Shown: one piece after another, positions 28,796 through 36,745 of the stretch
Numbering within the stretch: position 1 is the stretch's first letter
Layout: every line of letters starts with the position of its first letter
Assembly (NCBI RefSeq): GCF_036046055.1
Contig: NZ_CP107939.1
Location: 1,736,001 to 1,800,000 of the forward strand
Reading direction: 5' to 3'
Source of the DNA: Nocardia sp. NBC_00403
Lineage (GTDB): Bacteria > Actinomycetota > Actinomycetes > Mycobacteriales > Mycobacteriaceae
Length of the DNA stretch: 64,000 nucleotides
Translations under genes and position numbers: made by a program
The notes under the pieces: generated by a model
What the model was told of the DNA's origin: nothing
The model's database searches: none
The model's input: the letters and a program-made list of their open reading frames with translations, nothing else

Positions 28796-29719
28796 GTGGA
28801 CATTCTCAGCGAGACCATCGCGGCCATCCGCACGGGCAACCCGGCCTCCGGCATGTTCGTCCGGCATGCCCCCTGGGGACGCAGCTACCCGGTGGTTCCC
28901 GGTGCGGGCTTTCATGTGGTGTTGCAGGGTTCCTGCTGGCTGGTGCCGCCGCAGGGCGAGCCGGTCGCACTCGGCGCCGGTGACGTCCTGTTCATGCCGA
29001 GGGGCGCAGACCATGATCTGGTAGATCGTCTGGACAGCCCGGTCACCGAGACGGCGCGGCCCGGCGAGCCGCGCGACATCCCCGGGGCCGGTGCGCGCAC
29101 CGCATTGCTGTGCGGGGCATACGAACTCGGCAGACAACGCAGTCACCCACTACTCGACGAGCTACCCGAATTCATCCACCTCCCCGCGCGCCCGGGCCGC
29201 CACCCCTCGCTGCGCGCGACCGTCGACCTGCTCGCCGCCGAGATCGCGGAGCCGCGGCAGGGCAGTGACGCTGCGGTGCCCGCCATCCTGGAGACCCTGC
29301 TGCTGTTCATCCTGCGGGCCTGGTTCGACGAACAGGCCGCGGCCGACGAGTCTGCCTCGGGCTGGGCGGGCGCCTTCGCCGACCCCGCGGTCGCCGCCGC
29401 CCTGCGTGCTGTGCACGAGGAACCCGCCCGCGCCTGGACCGTCCCCGACCTCAGTGATATCGCAGGCGTCTCCCGCGCCACCTTGGCCCGCCGTTTCACC
29501 GCTACTGTCGGCGAGCCGCCATTGGCCTACGTCACCCGCTGGCGAATGCTGACCGCGGCTCGTCTCCTGCGCGATACCGACAGCTCGCTGAACACCATCG
29601 CCCGAAAGGTCGGCTACACCTCGGAATTCGCCTTCGCCAAAGCATTCAAGCGCGAATACGGCCGCGCCCCTGGCCGATACCGTCGCGCCGAGGACAAGCC
29701 ACCGCTGATCGCGGTCTGA
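28796..29719 (+). CDS. AraC family regulator with cupin sensor
   Basis: The 307-residue protein has an N-terminal cupin-like AraC_binding domain (about 10-180; FHVVLQGSCWLVPPQG, DVLFMPRGADHDL). A C-terminal double HTH (about 200-300) follows, with DLSDIAGVSRATLARRF and DTDSSLNTIARKVGYTSEFA. The GTG at 28796 is the likely start; upstream codons in frame are antisense to the neighbouring gene. Regulators of this class often control an adjacent oxidoreductase, here the two flanking paralogues. Confidence 0.85.
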   Translation: MDILSETIAAIRTGNPASGMFVRHAPWGRSYPVVPGAGFHVVLQGSCWLVPPQGEPVALGAGDVLFMPRGADHDLVDRLDSPVTETARPGEPRDIPGAGARTALLCGAYELGRQRSHPLLDELPEFIHLPARPGRHPSLRATVDLLAAEIAEPRQGSDAAVPAILETLLLFILRAWFDEQAAADESASGWAGAFADPAVAAALRAVHEEPARAWTVPDLSDIAGVSRATLARRFTATVGEPPLAYVTRWRMLTAARLLRDTDSSLNTIARKVGYTSEFAFAKAFKREYGRAPGRYRRAEDKPPLIAV

Positions 29720-29777
29720 ATCGGCGCCTCCCTTGCAGGACAGTGTATTTCGCGGCCGGATCGCCGTGTTTCACGGC

Positions 29778-30833
29778 TTACGGTTCGATGCGCCAGGTGA
29801 TACCGAACCGGGCGAGAGCGTCGAGGAAGTGCCCGGCGTCGAATGCTTCGGCAGCCGCAAGGGCTCCTGGCTCGGTGGTGCCATCGGCGAGCCGGACCGC
29901 GGCTTCCACCGCCATCAGCGCCGAGTCGCGATAGGCGTCCGTGCCGCTCACCACGCCGCGCACTCTACGGCCGTCCCCGCCGAATGCGTCGACGACGAAG
30001 TCATAGCTCAGCCCCGAAGTCGGTTCGTTCGGGAGTGATTCGACGATTTCGGCAGTGAGGCCGCCGAGCTGACTGTGGAATGCGGTGTCGAGCACGCCCT
30101 CGACGTAGGAGACCTTCGAGTGGCGGGGAATGGTGAGCACCGGGGGCTGCGGGAACTTCGAGACGGTGGTGGGTTCGGTGGCGCCGGGAAAGGTCATCTC
30201 GGCGTGCCTGGCGGCCGCGCCGGTGTGGAATCCGCCGTCCTGGAAGTGCCAGCCGCCACTGCGGAACCAATCCAGGCTCGCCAGTACGGTTTTCGCGCTG
30301 CCCTTGGAACCGTTGCCTTCGCTCGTACCGTGCAGGCTCATGGAGATCTCCACCGGACCGGTCAGGCGTCGGGAGGTCAGGTAGCCGAGCAGGTCGCCGG
30401 GGAGATTGCTGTTGGTGATGCCGGGGACCACCGTCACGCCCGCCGCTTCGGCGCGCGCCGAGTAGTCGTCGAACACGCGCTCGAGGAACAGCTGCTCTCC
30501 GGACAGGTCCGTGTAGTGCGCGCCCGCGTCGATCGCCGCCGCGAGAACCGCCGCGCCGTGGTCGACGTAGGAGGGCAGGCTGCTTATCACCACATCGGCA
30601 CCGGTGAATGCCGCAACGAGAGCGGCCTGGTCGGAGACCTCCGCGACCCGAACCTCTGCGTTCGGGAGCCCGGCGGCGGTCGCGGCGGCGTGCATGCGAC
30701 CGGCATTGCGGCCCACCAGGATCGGGCTGATACCGCGACGGTTCAATTCGGCCAGGAGATGGCCGCCGGTGACTCCGGTGGCGCCGTAGACGGCGATGGT
30801 CTTGGTGGACTCGGTGGCTTTCGCGTTGGTCAT
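29778..30833 (-). CDS. Saccharopine dehydrogenase-like NAD(P)-binding protein, paralogue 2
   Basis: The 351-residue protein is colinear with the paralogue at 27641-28699, from IAVYGATGVTGGHLLAEL at the N-terminus to RFGITWRIEP at the C-terminus. Differences concentrate around residues 55-75 and 165-200. A local duplication on either side of the AraC gene is the simplest origin. The substrate is unknown. Confidence 0.82.
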   Translation of the reverse strand: MTNAKATESTKTIAVYGATGVTGGHLLAELNRRGISPILVGRNAGRMHAAATAAGLPNAEVRVAEVSDQAALVAAFTGADVVISSLPSYVDHGAAVLAAAIDAGAHYTDLSGEQLFLERVFDDYSARAEAAGVTVVPGITNSNLPGDLLGYLTSRRLTGPVEISMSLHGTSEGNGSKGSAKTVLASLDWFRSGGWHFQDGGFHTGAAARHAEMTFPGATEPTTVSKFPQPPVLTIPRHSKVSYVEGVLDTAFHSQLGGLTAEIVESLPNEPTSGLSYDFVVDAFGGDGRRVRGVVSGTDAYRDSALMAVEAAVRLADGTTEPGALAAAEAFDAGHFLDALARFGITWRIEP

Positions 30834-30894
30834 GACTCAAACGATATGGCCAGTCGATGAGTAAATGAATGGCCTGATCGCTCGTGATGATGTC
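30834..30894. promoter_or_regulatory. Upstream region of paralogue 2 matching that of paralogue 1
   Basis: This is the gapless counterpart of 28700-28760. Conservation of spacing to the start codon indicates that the promoter was duplicated with the gene and kept under the same control. Confidence 0.5.
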
Positions 30895-30985
30895 TGAAAC
30901 ACTCATGGCCTGCCGTGCGCGGAGGTGTCGGGTCGAATGAGGTCCGACATCCAGGCCGGTGCGCTGCGCCGACACCTGTCGTCGG

Positions 30986-31738
30986 TCAGCTGAACGGCGT
31001 GTGCGGGCGGTCCTGGAGTTCGTCGTCGAGGTAGATGTCGACCTTCTCGTTGAAGAAGCAGGCGAGCCCCGCGATCTTCTGGCTTTCGGGCAGCGGCGTG
31101 CGATAGCCCCACACGAGGTCGGGGTATTCCTTGTCGCCGATGCGGATGCTCCAGTAGTCGGCGGTGCCTTTGTACGGGCAGCTCGAATGGGTCTGCGAGG
31201 GGCGCAGCAAGTCCATGCGCACATCGGTCAGCGGCAGGTAATACCGTGGGGGAAGCCCGGTTTCGAAGAGGATGCGTGGCGAACGGGAGTCGGCGACGGT
31301 GACGCCATCGATCTCGACGCGCACGTGCCGCGAGCCGGCCAGGATGTCGATCCGGGAGTACGGATCGCGCGGATGGACGTAGACCGGCTCGTCCTCCTCG
31401 AACCATTCGTCCATCGAGTTCCAGTCCAGCCGGACCAGATCATCGAGTTCGGAGAATGGCGAATCGTGATAGCGCAGCGCGCCGCCCGGCGCGCTTGCGC
31501 CGTCGACCACCACGTCGTACCCCGTTGCCTCGCCCCGGCTGGGGGAGTGTTTCGTGATGCCGTTCGGCTCGAGCTTCGCGTGCAGGTCGGCGAGCGGCAC
31601 GTAGTAGGTCGGGTAATGCGGGCTCTCCCAGACCAGGACCGGCCGCGCCGTATCGGCGACCAGTTGTCCGCCGAGATAGACCCGCACCCGCTTCCGGCTC
31701 GTCTCGATCTTGACGCGACCCCGCTGCTCTTCGGTCAT
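30986..31738 (-). CDS. Tandem DUF427 protein
   Basis: The 250-residue protein contains two DUF427 domains. The first (about 10-110) holds VRVYLGGQLVADTARPVLVWESPHYPTYY split across 18-46. The second (about 130-245) holds VRVEIDGVTVADSRSPRIL, then CPYKGTADYWSIRIGD and the C-terminal ACFFNEKVDIYLDDE. DUF427 has a small beta-barrel fold of unknown function that is widespread in actinobacteria. It reads toward the AraC block and has no obvious operon partner; the NmrA-like gene is 41 bp upstream. Confidence 0.85.
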   Translation of the reverse strand: MTEEQRGRVKIETSRKRVRVYLGGQLVADTARPVLVWESPHYPTYYVPLADLHAKLEPNGITKHSPSRGEATGYDVVVDGASAPGGALRYHDSPFSELDDLVRLDWNSMDEWFEEDEPVYVHPRDPYSRIDILAGSRHVRVEIDGVTVADSRSPRILFETGLPPRYYLPLTDVRMDLLRPSQTHSSCPYKGTADYWSIRIGDKEYPDLVWGYRTPLPESQKIAGLACFFNEKVDIYLDDELQDRPHTPFS

Positions 31739-31779
31739 AGTTCCCGACCGTACTCCGGAAAAGCGACGAAAATCCGAAG

Positions 31780-32610
31780 TCAGTGCGCCGTCCAGACGCC
31801 CGTTGCGGCGGCCGCACCGGCATAGTCACGAAAGTCGCGCGGTTCGCGGCCGAGAATCTTCTGGACGCCGTGCTCCACCCGGGCATTGCGGCCGTCCATG
31901 AGTTTGGTGAACAGATAGATCGACTGTTCGACCTCGGCCGCCGACCTGCCGTGCGCGGTCAGCGTCGCGGCGTACGCATCTGGCGGCACCTCGACGAACC
32001 GGATGTCGCGCCCGCTGGCTGTGCCGATCTCGGCGACCGCGTCGGCGAAGGTCAGCAGGCGGGGGCCGGTGAGTTCATAGATCGCCCCCGAATGCCGCGG
32101 CTCGGTGAGGACGGTCGCCGCGACGTCCGCGATGTCGTCGGCATCGATGAACGCTTCGCCCACCGCGCCGACCGGCAGCGCCACCCGCCCGGCCCGCACG
32201 TCGTCGCGGAGAAACCCTTCATCGAAGTTCTGGTCGAACCAGGCCACCCGCAGGATCGTCCACTCCGCACCCGAGTCCTGTAGTCGGCGCTCGCTGTCCA
32301 CCCCGACCTCGGCCCGCTGTCCGGACAACATGACCAATCGCCGGGCGCCCGCGGCAACCGCCTGCTCGGCGAAAGCGCCGATCACCTCCGGCGCCCCCGG
32401 CATCGCCACATCGGGGGAGTACACAACGAAAACGGCGCTGATCCCATCCAGCGCGGCGGCCCAGGTCGCCGGATCGGTCCAGTCGAACCGCGCCGTCCCC
32501 GTCGTGGAACCCACACGCACCGGCCGGTTTACGGCACGAAGTCGCTGCACCAGGCGTCGACCGCTCTTGCCGGTCCCGCCGAGCACCAGCGTCTGCGCTG
32601 TCTCCAACAT
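31780..32610 (-). CDS. NmrA-like NAD(P)-binding reductase
   Basis: The 276-residue protein starts at 32610, where the Rossmann motif begins (TLVLGGTGKSGRRLVQRL, about 7-24); residues further upstream in the frame are low-complexity. Other features are FDWTDPATWAAAL, RRLVMLSGQRAEV and YELTGPRLLTFADAVAEI, as in NmrA/NAD(P)H azoreductase-type proteins. It lies 41 bp upstream of the DUF427 gene on the same strand. The substrate is unknown. Confidence 0.82.
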   Translation of the reverse strand: MLETAQTLVLGGTGKSGRRLVQRLRAVNRPVRVGSTTGTARFDWTDPATWAAALDGISAVFVVYSPDVAMPGAPEVIGAFAEQAVAAGARRLVMLSGQRAEVGVDSERRLQDSGAEWTILRVAWFDQNFDEGFLRDDVRAGRVALPVGAVGEAFIDADDIADVAATVLTEPRHSGAIYELTGPRLLTFADAVAEIGTASGRDIRFVEVPPDAYAATLTAHGRSAAEVEQSIYLFTKLMDGRNARVEHGVQKILGREPRDFRDYAGAAAATGVWTAH

Positions 32611-32792
32611 GCTGCTCCGTTCGACCGAAGGGATCTCCGCACGCAAGGCTCCGACTCGGCGGACGCTACCTGGCCTGCTGGGACGACTCCGCGCAGGCGC
32701 GCCGAACTGTTGGCGATCGCCGGCACACACATCCCGCGTCCCGAAAAGGCTGATCGCGGAGTCGTCGCGAGGTCGGCGGCGGGTGCGATGGG

Positions 32793-34124
32793 ATGATATG
32801 TGGAATGGGCTCGAGGACGGAGAGCGTCGAAGAATTGTTGGCGCTGTATGACGCTCAACTTCGCGGTCGGCGGCCGGCGCCGCAGCCGGTGGGCAGTGTG
32901 ATCGAAGAGGACGGGCCGGTTGTCCGAATCCACTACGGCACGCACGCGAGCATCGAGCATCGAGCCTTGCCGGTCGAGGGCCTGGATGCGCTCATCGCCC
33001 GCCAGCGCGATGCCTGTGACGCGCGCGGTGAGCCCGCGGAATGGAAGGTTTACGCGCATGACAGTCCTGCCGACCTATCGCGGCGGCTGCGGGCTGCGGG
33101 TTTCATCACGGGCAGAAAACGCGCGGTCCTGGTTGCGCCGGTAGGACAGATCACCGCTGTCGAGCCGCTGACGGCGGGGGCGGTCGTGGCAGAGGCGTTC
33201 GACCACCGACACATTCAGGATGTTGCCAGGTTCGTCGCCGCAGCCGGACCGCACCAGATCGCTTTCACCGAATTCCTTGCCGACGGAAGGTCGTTGCGGT
33301 GGGAGGACCATGTGCTGGTCGCCACGCAGGACGGCCGGATACGGGCCGCCGCATGGGCCGCTCACCTCGCGCACACGAACTTCATGGCCATCGGCGGGAT
33401 CGTGGATCCGCAGGGCGTGTTCGCCGATCACCTGTGCGGGTGGGATTGGCAACGCTCGAACTCGATCGGTGCGAACGGCGAACCCGAGGTGGGTTACGTG
33501 GTCGCCGAGGCCGACGGCGAGCTGCAATCCGCGCTGGAAGCAGCAGGCATGCGCGTCATCACCACGGTCACTGCCTATCACTGGTTTCCGGAGGAACCGC
33601 CCGTGAAGACGCGCCCCGTCCGGCAACTGTTCGACGACCGTGAATACGACGCGCTGTGGAATCGCTTCTATGCCGAGTTCGAGTTCCGCCCGAGTACCGC
33701 GACCTCGCCGGGCATTACCGAACCGACCGCATCGGCGACCTGGCATTTGGGAGTACTCGACCTGACCGACGCCGAACACGATGGCGTCGAACAACTTCAG
33801 CGCATCATCCGCGCGGGTCTGCTCGCATGCCATAGGCCCGGCGAGGTGCTCTATTGGCTCGACTGGCAGCACGTCGGATACCGCTTCGATCCGAGCCGGG
33901 TGGGTGGTGCAGGCCGGCCGGACTGGCCCGGTTCCGCATACCCGGACGGTGACTACCACATCTACGCGACGCCCGACTTTCGGCTCGGAACCTTCGGTCA
34001 CCCTTGGGAATACACGGTGTGCGTCTTTGGTGATCAGCTGCTGTCGGAGGTCGAGCACAAGCTCACCGCTCTACTCGGCACCCCCATTCGCCGCAGCGGC
34101 CACCCCGTCGGCGCCACAGAGTGA
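32793..34124 (+). CDS. GNAT-like/DUF2716-like two-part protein
   Basis: The 443-residue protein has an N-terminal half (about 5-270) that looks like a degenerate acetyltransferase: DLSRRLRAAGFITGRKRAVLV, then EDHVLVATQDGRIRAAAWA and a GGIVDP segment. The C-terminal half (about 275-435), with LFDDREYDALWNRFYAEFEF and WLDWQHVGYRFDP, resembles DUF2716. ATG 32793 is taken as start, with ATG 32805 possible. The function is unknown; the fusion suggests that the second domain supplies a partner-recognition module. Confidence 0.65.
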   Translation: MICGMGSRTESVEELLALYDAQLRGRRPAPQPVGSVIEEDGPVVRIHYGTHASIEHRALPVEGLDALIARQRDACDARGEPAEWKVYAHDSPADLSRRLRAAGFITGRKRAVLVAPVGQITAVEPLTAGAVVAEAFDHRHIQDVARFVAAAGPHQIAFTEFLADGRSLRWEDHVLVATQDGRIRAAAWAAHLAHTNFMAIGGIVDPQGVFADHLCGWDWQRSNSIGANGEPEVGYVVAEADGELQSALEAAGMRVITTVTAYHWFPEEPPVKTRPVRQLFDDREYDALWNRFYAEFEFRPSTATSPGITEPTASATWHLGVLDLTDAEHDGVEQLQRIIRAGLLACHRPGEVLYWLDWQHVGYRFDPSRVGGAGRPDWPGSAYPDGDYHIYATPDFRLGTFGHPWEYTVCVFGDQLLSEVEHKLTALLGTPIRRSGHPVGATE

Positions 34125-34159
34125 GGTTGTCGGGTTGTCTTCCGCCCCATAGCCGCCTT

Positions 34160-34243
34160 CTATATTTCGCGTTGTTTCGCTCGTTCAAGCATTCGAGCGA
34201 TCCGGATTTGTCCCCATTCTTCGATATCGCTGATGCTCCCCAT
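34160..34243 (-). CDS. Possible 27-residue small protein
   Basis: An ATG at 34243 is preceded at good spacing by AAAGGGG and opens MGSISDIEEWGQIRIAR followed by MLERAKQREI and a stop. The composition is amphipathic and protein-like rather than random high-GC translation. It could be a real small protein or the N-terminal stub of a disrupted gene. Nothing comparable is recognised. Confidence 0.3.
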   Translation of the reverse strand: MGSISDIEEWGQIRIARMLERAKQREI

Positions 34244-34674
34244 GCCCAATCCCCTTTCGGCTGCTCAGAGATCGCCAGTGTCACAGATCAAGGCCCCAGA
34301 TATAGGCGCTCACACGCAGCCGGGGCAAACCTGCGCTCGCTCCCGGGATAGCGCACACGCTGTTGATGTAGTGGTTCATCTGCTCGACTGCCATCAGCCG
34401 GCGAGCGGCCGACGCGCAGGCGGCGTAGTGCAGGACTGTCGTTTGCCACCGTTGTGGGACCACCACGTTGCTAGTCGTGGGACCACCGACAGCAGGTGAT
34501 CCGCTGAGAGAACATGTTCCAGATCCGCTATGTGGACCGATCATGGCTACGGCAGCGGAGTGATGAACGTCGGCATGGGGCGCGGTGCCGGTTTAATGTC
34601 CGGCCCGTTTCGCCATGCCGCGCTCCCGAACCGGACAGGCCAGCTTTCCCGGCACGGTGTCGCGGCACTCACAC

Positions 34675-34722
34675 TTGAACGTGTTCAACAAACAGCCTAA
34701 CCTCATAGTTGAACACGTTCAA
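34675..34722. promoter_or_regulatory. Two 14-bp palindromic operators upstream of the small membrane protein
   Basis: TTGAACGTGTTCAA (34675-34688) and TTGAACACGTTCAA (34709-34722) are both perfect palindromes, 34 bp centre to centre. An RBS AAGGAGC at 34729 and the ATG at 34743 follow. They are the likely operators of the TetR at 35147. Both also satisfy the KstR consensus TnnAACnnGTTnnA. Confidence 0.75.
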
Positions 34723-34742
34723 ATAAGTAAGGAGCTGGGACA

Positions 34743-35141
34743 ATGAACCTCGTCGTCGCCACATACGCGACCTACGCGACCATCAGCTTGGCGCTCACGT
34801 TCTGGGTGGCACGCACCCTGCACCGCACCGGCGCACGGTTTCTGGTGGATGTCATGAATGGAGACAGCGATCTCGCCGAAGTCGTGAATCATCTGCTGGT
34901 CATCGGGTTCTGGCTCGTCAATGCGGGCTTCGTGGCGCTGGCCTTGCGCATTAGCGGCCCAGTCATCGATGCGCGCGCCGCAATCGAGGAACTCGCCATG
35001 AAACTCGGCATGGTTCTGCTAGTGCTCGGCGGCATGCACTTCGCAAACCTGATCGCCCTGAACAAGATCCGCCGCAGCAGGCGCCAGGAGAAGCAGGCCA
35101 CCGTCCCTCCCGTTCCGGTCGCCGCAGCCGCACTAGCCTGA
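34743..35141 (+). CDS. Small membrane protein under TetR control
   Basis: The 132-residue protein has three predicted membrane segments (about 5-25, 48-70 and 85-107), a basic KIRRSRRQEKQ motif and a short Ala-rich tail. It has no recognised family. It lies five bases upstream of the tetR gene and behind two palindromic operators, so the pair forms an autoregulated two-gene unit. A role in membrane stress or transport is conceivable but not shown. Confidence 0.75.
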   Translation: MNLVVATYATYATISLALTFWVARTLHRTGARFLVDVMNGDSDLAEVVNHLLVIGFWLVNAGFVALALRISGPVIDARAAIEELAMKLGMVLLVLGGMHFANLIALNKIRRSRRQEKQATVPPVPVAAAALA

Positions 35142-35146
35142 GCCGC

Positions 35147-35818
35147 ATGACCCGCCCCGAGCCCGCGACCGCGCGCGGCGAGGAAACTCGCCAGCAGATC
35201 ATCGACGCCGCCCTGCGCCTGTTCGAGCAGAACGGCTACACGAAGACCACCATGCGCGCGATCGCGGGCGAAGCCGGCGTCAGCGTCGGCAACGCCTACT
35301 ACTACTTCACTTCCAAGGAACACCTGGTTCAGGGCTTCTACCAACAGATCCAGACCCTGCACGAACAGCAGGTCGAGCAGGCCACCCGCGGCGACTCTCT
35401 CGCCGCCCGATGGCAGACGATGGAACTGGCCTTCGTCGACGTAGCCGCCCCCTACCACGAGTTCGGCGGCAAGTTCTTCGCCAGCGCCGCCGAGCCCACC
35501 AGCCCGCTCAGTCCATTCAGCGACGAAAGCCGGCCCGCCCGAGAGGCATCCACCGCCATCATGCGCATCCTGGTCATCGGCAACGACGTCAAGGGTGACA
35601 AGCGGCTGATGGCCGAGCTACCGAATCTGCTGTGGCTGGCCCACATGGGCATCGTCCTGTTCTGGGTCCACGACCGCAGCCCCGACCAGGAACGCACCCG
35701 ACTGCTGATCCGCCGAATCGCCCCACTCGTCGAACGCGTCGTGGCGCTGTCGAGACTCCGTCCACTGCGCCCCGTCCTGTACCCAGCCCTGGATCTCATC
35801 AAGGACCTCGGTAAGTGA
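35147..35818 (+). CDS. TetR family regulator of the upstream membrane protein
   Basis: The 223-residue protein has a TetR_N domain at about 12-60 (LFEQNGYTKTTMRAIAGEAG, GNAYYYFTSKEHLVQGFY) and a longer C-terminal ligand domain. It is co-transcribed with the small membrane gene and presumably binds the paired palindromes. Its stop codon overlaps the fragment of a DUF397 gene in another frame, which marks an old rearrangement junction at its 3' end. Confidence 0.85.
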   Translation: MTRPEPATARGEETRQQIIDAALRLFEQNGYTKTTMRAIAGEAGVSVGNAYYYFTSKEHLVQGFYQQIQTLHEQQVEQATRGDSLAARWQTMELAFVDVAAPYHEFGGKFFASAAEPTSPLSPFSDESRPAREASTAIMRILVIGNDVKGDKRLMAELPNLLWLAHMGIVLFWVHDRSPDQERTRLLIRRIAPLVERVVALSRLRPLRPVLYPALDLIKDLGK

Positions 35819-35915
35819 CTCCAAGAACCCGACCGGCCCGGCACTGGTGTTCACTCCTGGCGAGTGGGACGCCTTCACCGCTGGCGTGAACGACGGCGAG
35901 TTCGACCGTCAGTAG
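35817..35915 (+). pseudogene. C-terminal fragment of a DUF397 gene
   Basis: Starting inside the tetR stop, one frame reads DSKNPTGPALVF then TPGEWDAFTAGVNDGEFDRQ and a stop, the conserved C-terminal third of a DUF397 protein. There is no start or N-terminal part. It is closely similar to the fragment at 6613-6775 at both protein and DNA level. Confidence 0.75.
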
Positions 35916-36141
35916 GTGTTTCGCTCGATCAGGTTACGAGCCCGGTCCGTCCTTCGGATCGGGCTCGAACTATGTGCAGCCCTCGTGCGGGGCACTAGGC
36001 ATGCATTGGATCGACCAAGCTGATCCCCTTAAAGGCGCTCACGCTCGCAAACGGCCCATACGGCTTTCGGTTGCCCGGTCTGCTTGTTGGCGGTCGGTGC
36101 GGGAAATCGTCATGCTCATCGGTATGCCATCTCGATGTCGA
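35916..36141. other. Short intergenic stretch
   Basis: After the DUF397 fragment no gene or recognisable element is seen. A weak inverted repeat, AGCCCGGTCC with GGATCGGGCT, at about 35939-35966 could end transcription. Confidence 0.4.
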
Positions 36142-36591
36142 TCAGTGCTGCGGCGCAGCCTTTTTCAGGGCGTCCAGCAGTTCGTTCAGATCTGTTTCCA
36201 TTCGGGCGAGTCGGTCGGTGTCGAACTCGGACAGTCGGGTCGCGAGTGCGGTGCCGAAGGCGCGGCGCGCGTGGTGCAGCCGGTCACGACCGGCCGGGGT
36301 GAGTTCGACGACGACGGCCCGGAAATCGTCGGGGTCCTTGCGCCGGGAGGCGTAGCCGTCCGCGACGAGCCGGCCGATCAGCGCCGTTGCCGCCGGCTGT
36401 GAACATCTATCGATGCGGGCGAACTCGCTGACCCGCATAGCGCCGTGTTCGTCGAGCACCGCCAGCGCCCGCAGCACGGCCCGCGGCAGATCGTCGCCGC
36501 TGATCACCCCGGCCAGCCGGGTCAGCCGACCGGCGGTGACGAGTAGATTGACCACGCTGTCTTCTGCTGATGTCACCTGAGACTGCTGCAC
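36142..36591 (-). CDS. MarR family transcriptional regulator
   Basis: The 149-residue protein has the MarR winged helix: VLRALAVLDEHGAMRVSEFA, IDRCSQPAATALIGRLVADG (recognition helix, about 62-80) and the wing RRKDPDDFRAVVVELTPAG. The terminal helices form the dimer interface. A palindromic-looking TTATTTCATAAGCTAA around 36600 just upstream of the start may be its operator. No divergent target gene is present, so the target is not clear. Confidence 0.85.
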   Translation of the reverse strand: MQQSQVTSAEDSVVNLLVTAGRLTRLAGVISGDDLPRAVLRALAVLDEHGAMRVSEFARIDRCSQPAATALIGRLVADGYASRRKDPDDFRAVVVELTPAGRDRLHHARRAFGTALATRLSEFDTDRLARMETDLNELLDALKKAAPQH

Positions 36592-36745
36592 CCGAGTATT
36601 ATTTCATAAGCTAACTATGCAAACCGAGGAACTGCGTCACGCAGGTTACTGCCTGCGGATACGTTGCCGTTCGGACGCGAAAGCGCCTCGGGGAGTGCAA
36701 TGACTCCGCCGAGGCGCTCGGTCGATGATGACGGGGAGGAGATAG

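Larger units (their letters stand above)
34125..34742. other. 618-bp interval with lower GC, no clear gene
   Basis: The part at 34150-34270 is more AT-rich than its surroundings. A short minus-strand ORF (34160-34243), a repeated GTGGGACCACC (about 34460 and 34483), and three AACnnGTT palindromes (34508-34521, 34675-34688, 34709-34722) are visible. Its appearance suggests a decayed insertion or transferred fragment, but no recognisable gene remnant could be read. Confidence 0.5.

Noticed and set aside
27341..29719. 792-codon plus-strand frame
   Set aside because: The upstream part is antisense to the cupin and paralogue 1; the AraC protein starts at GTG 28796.
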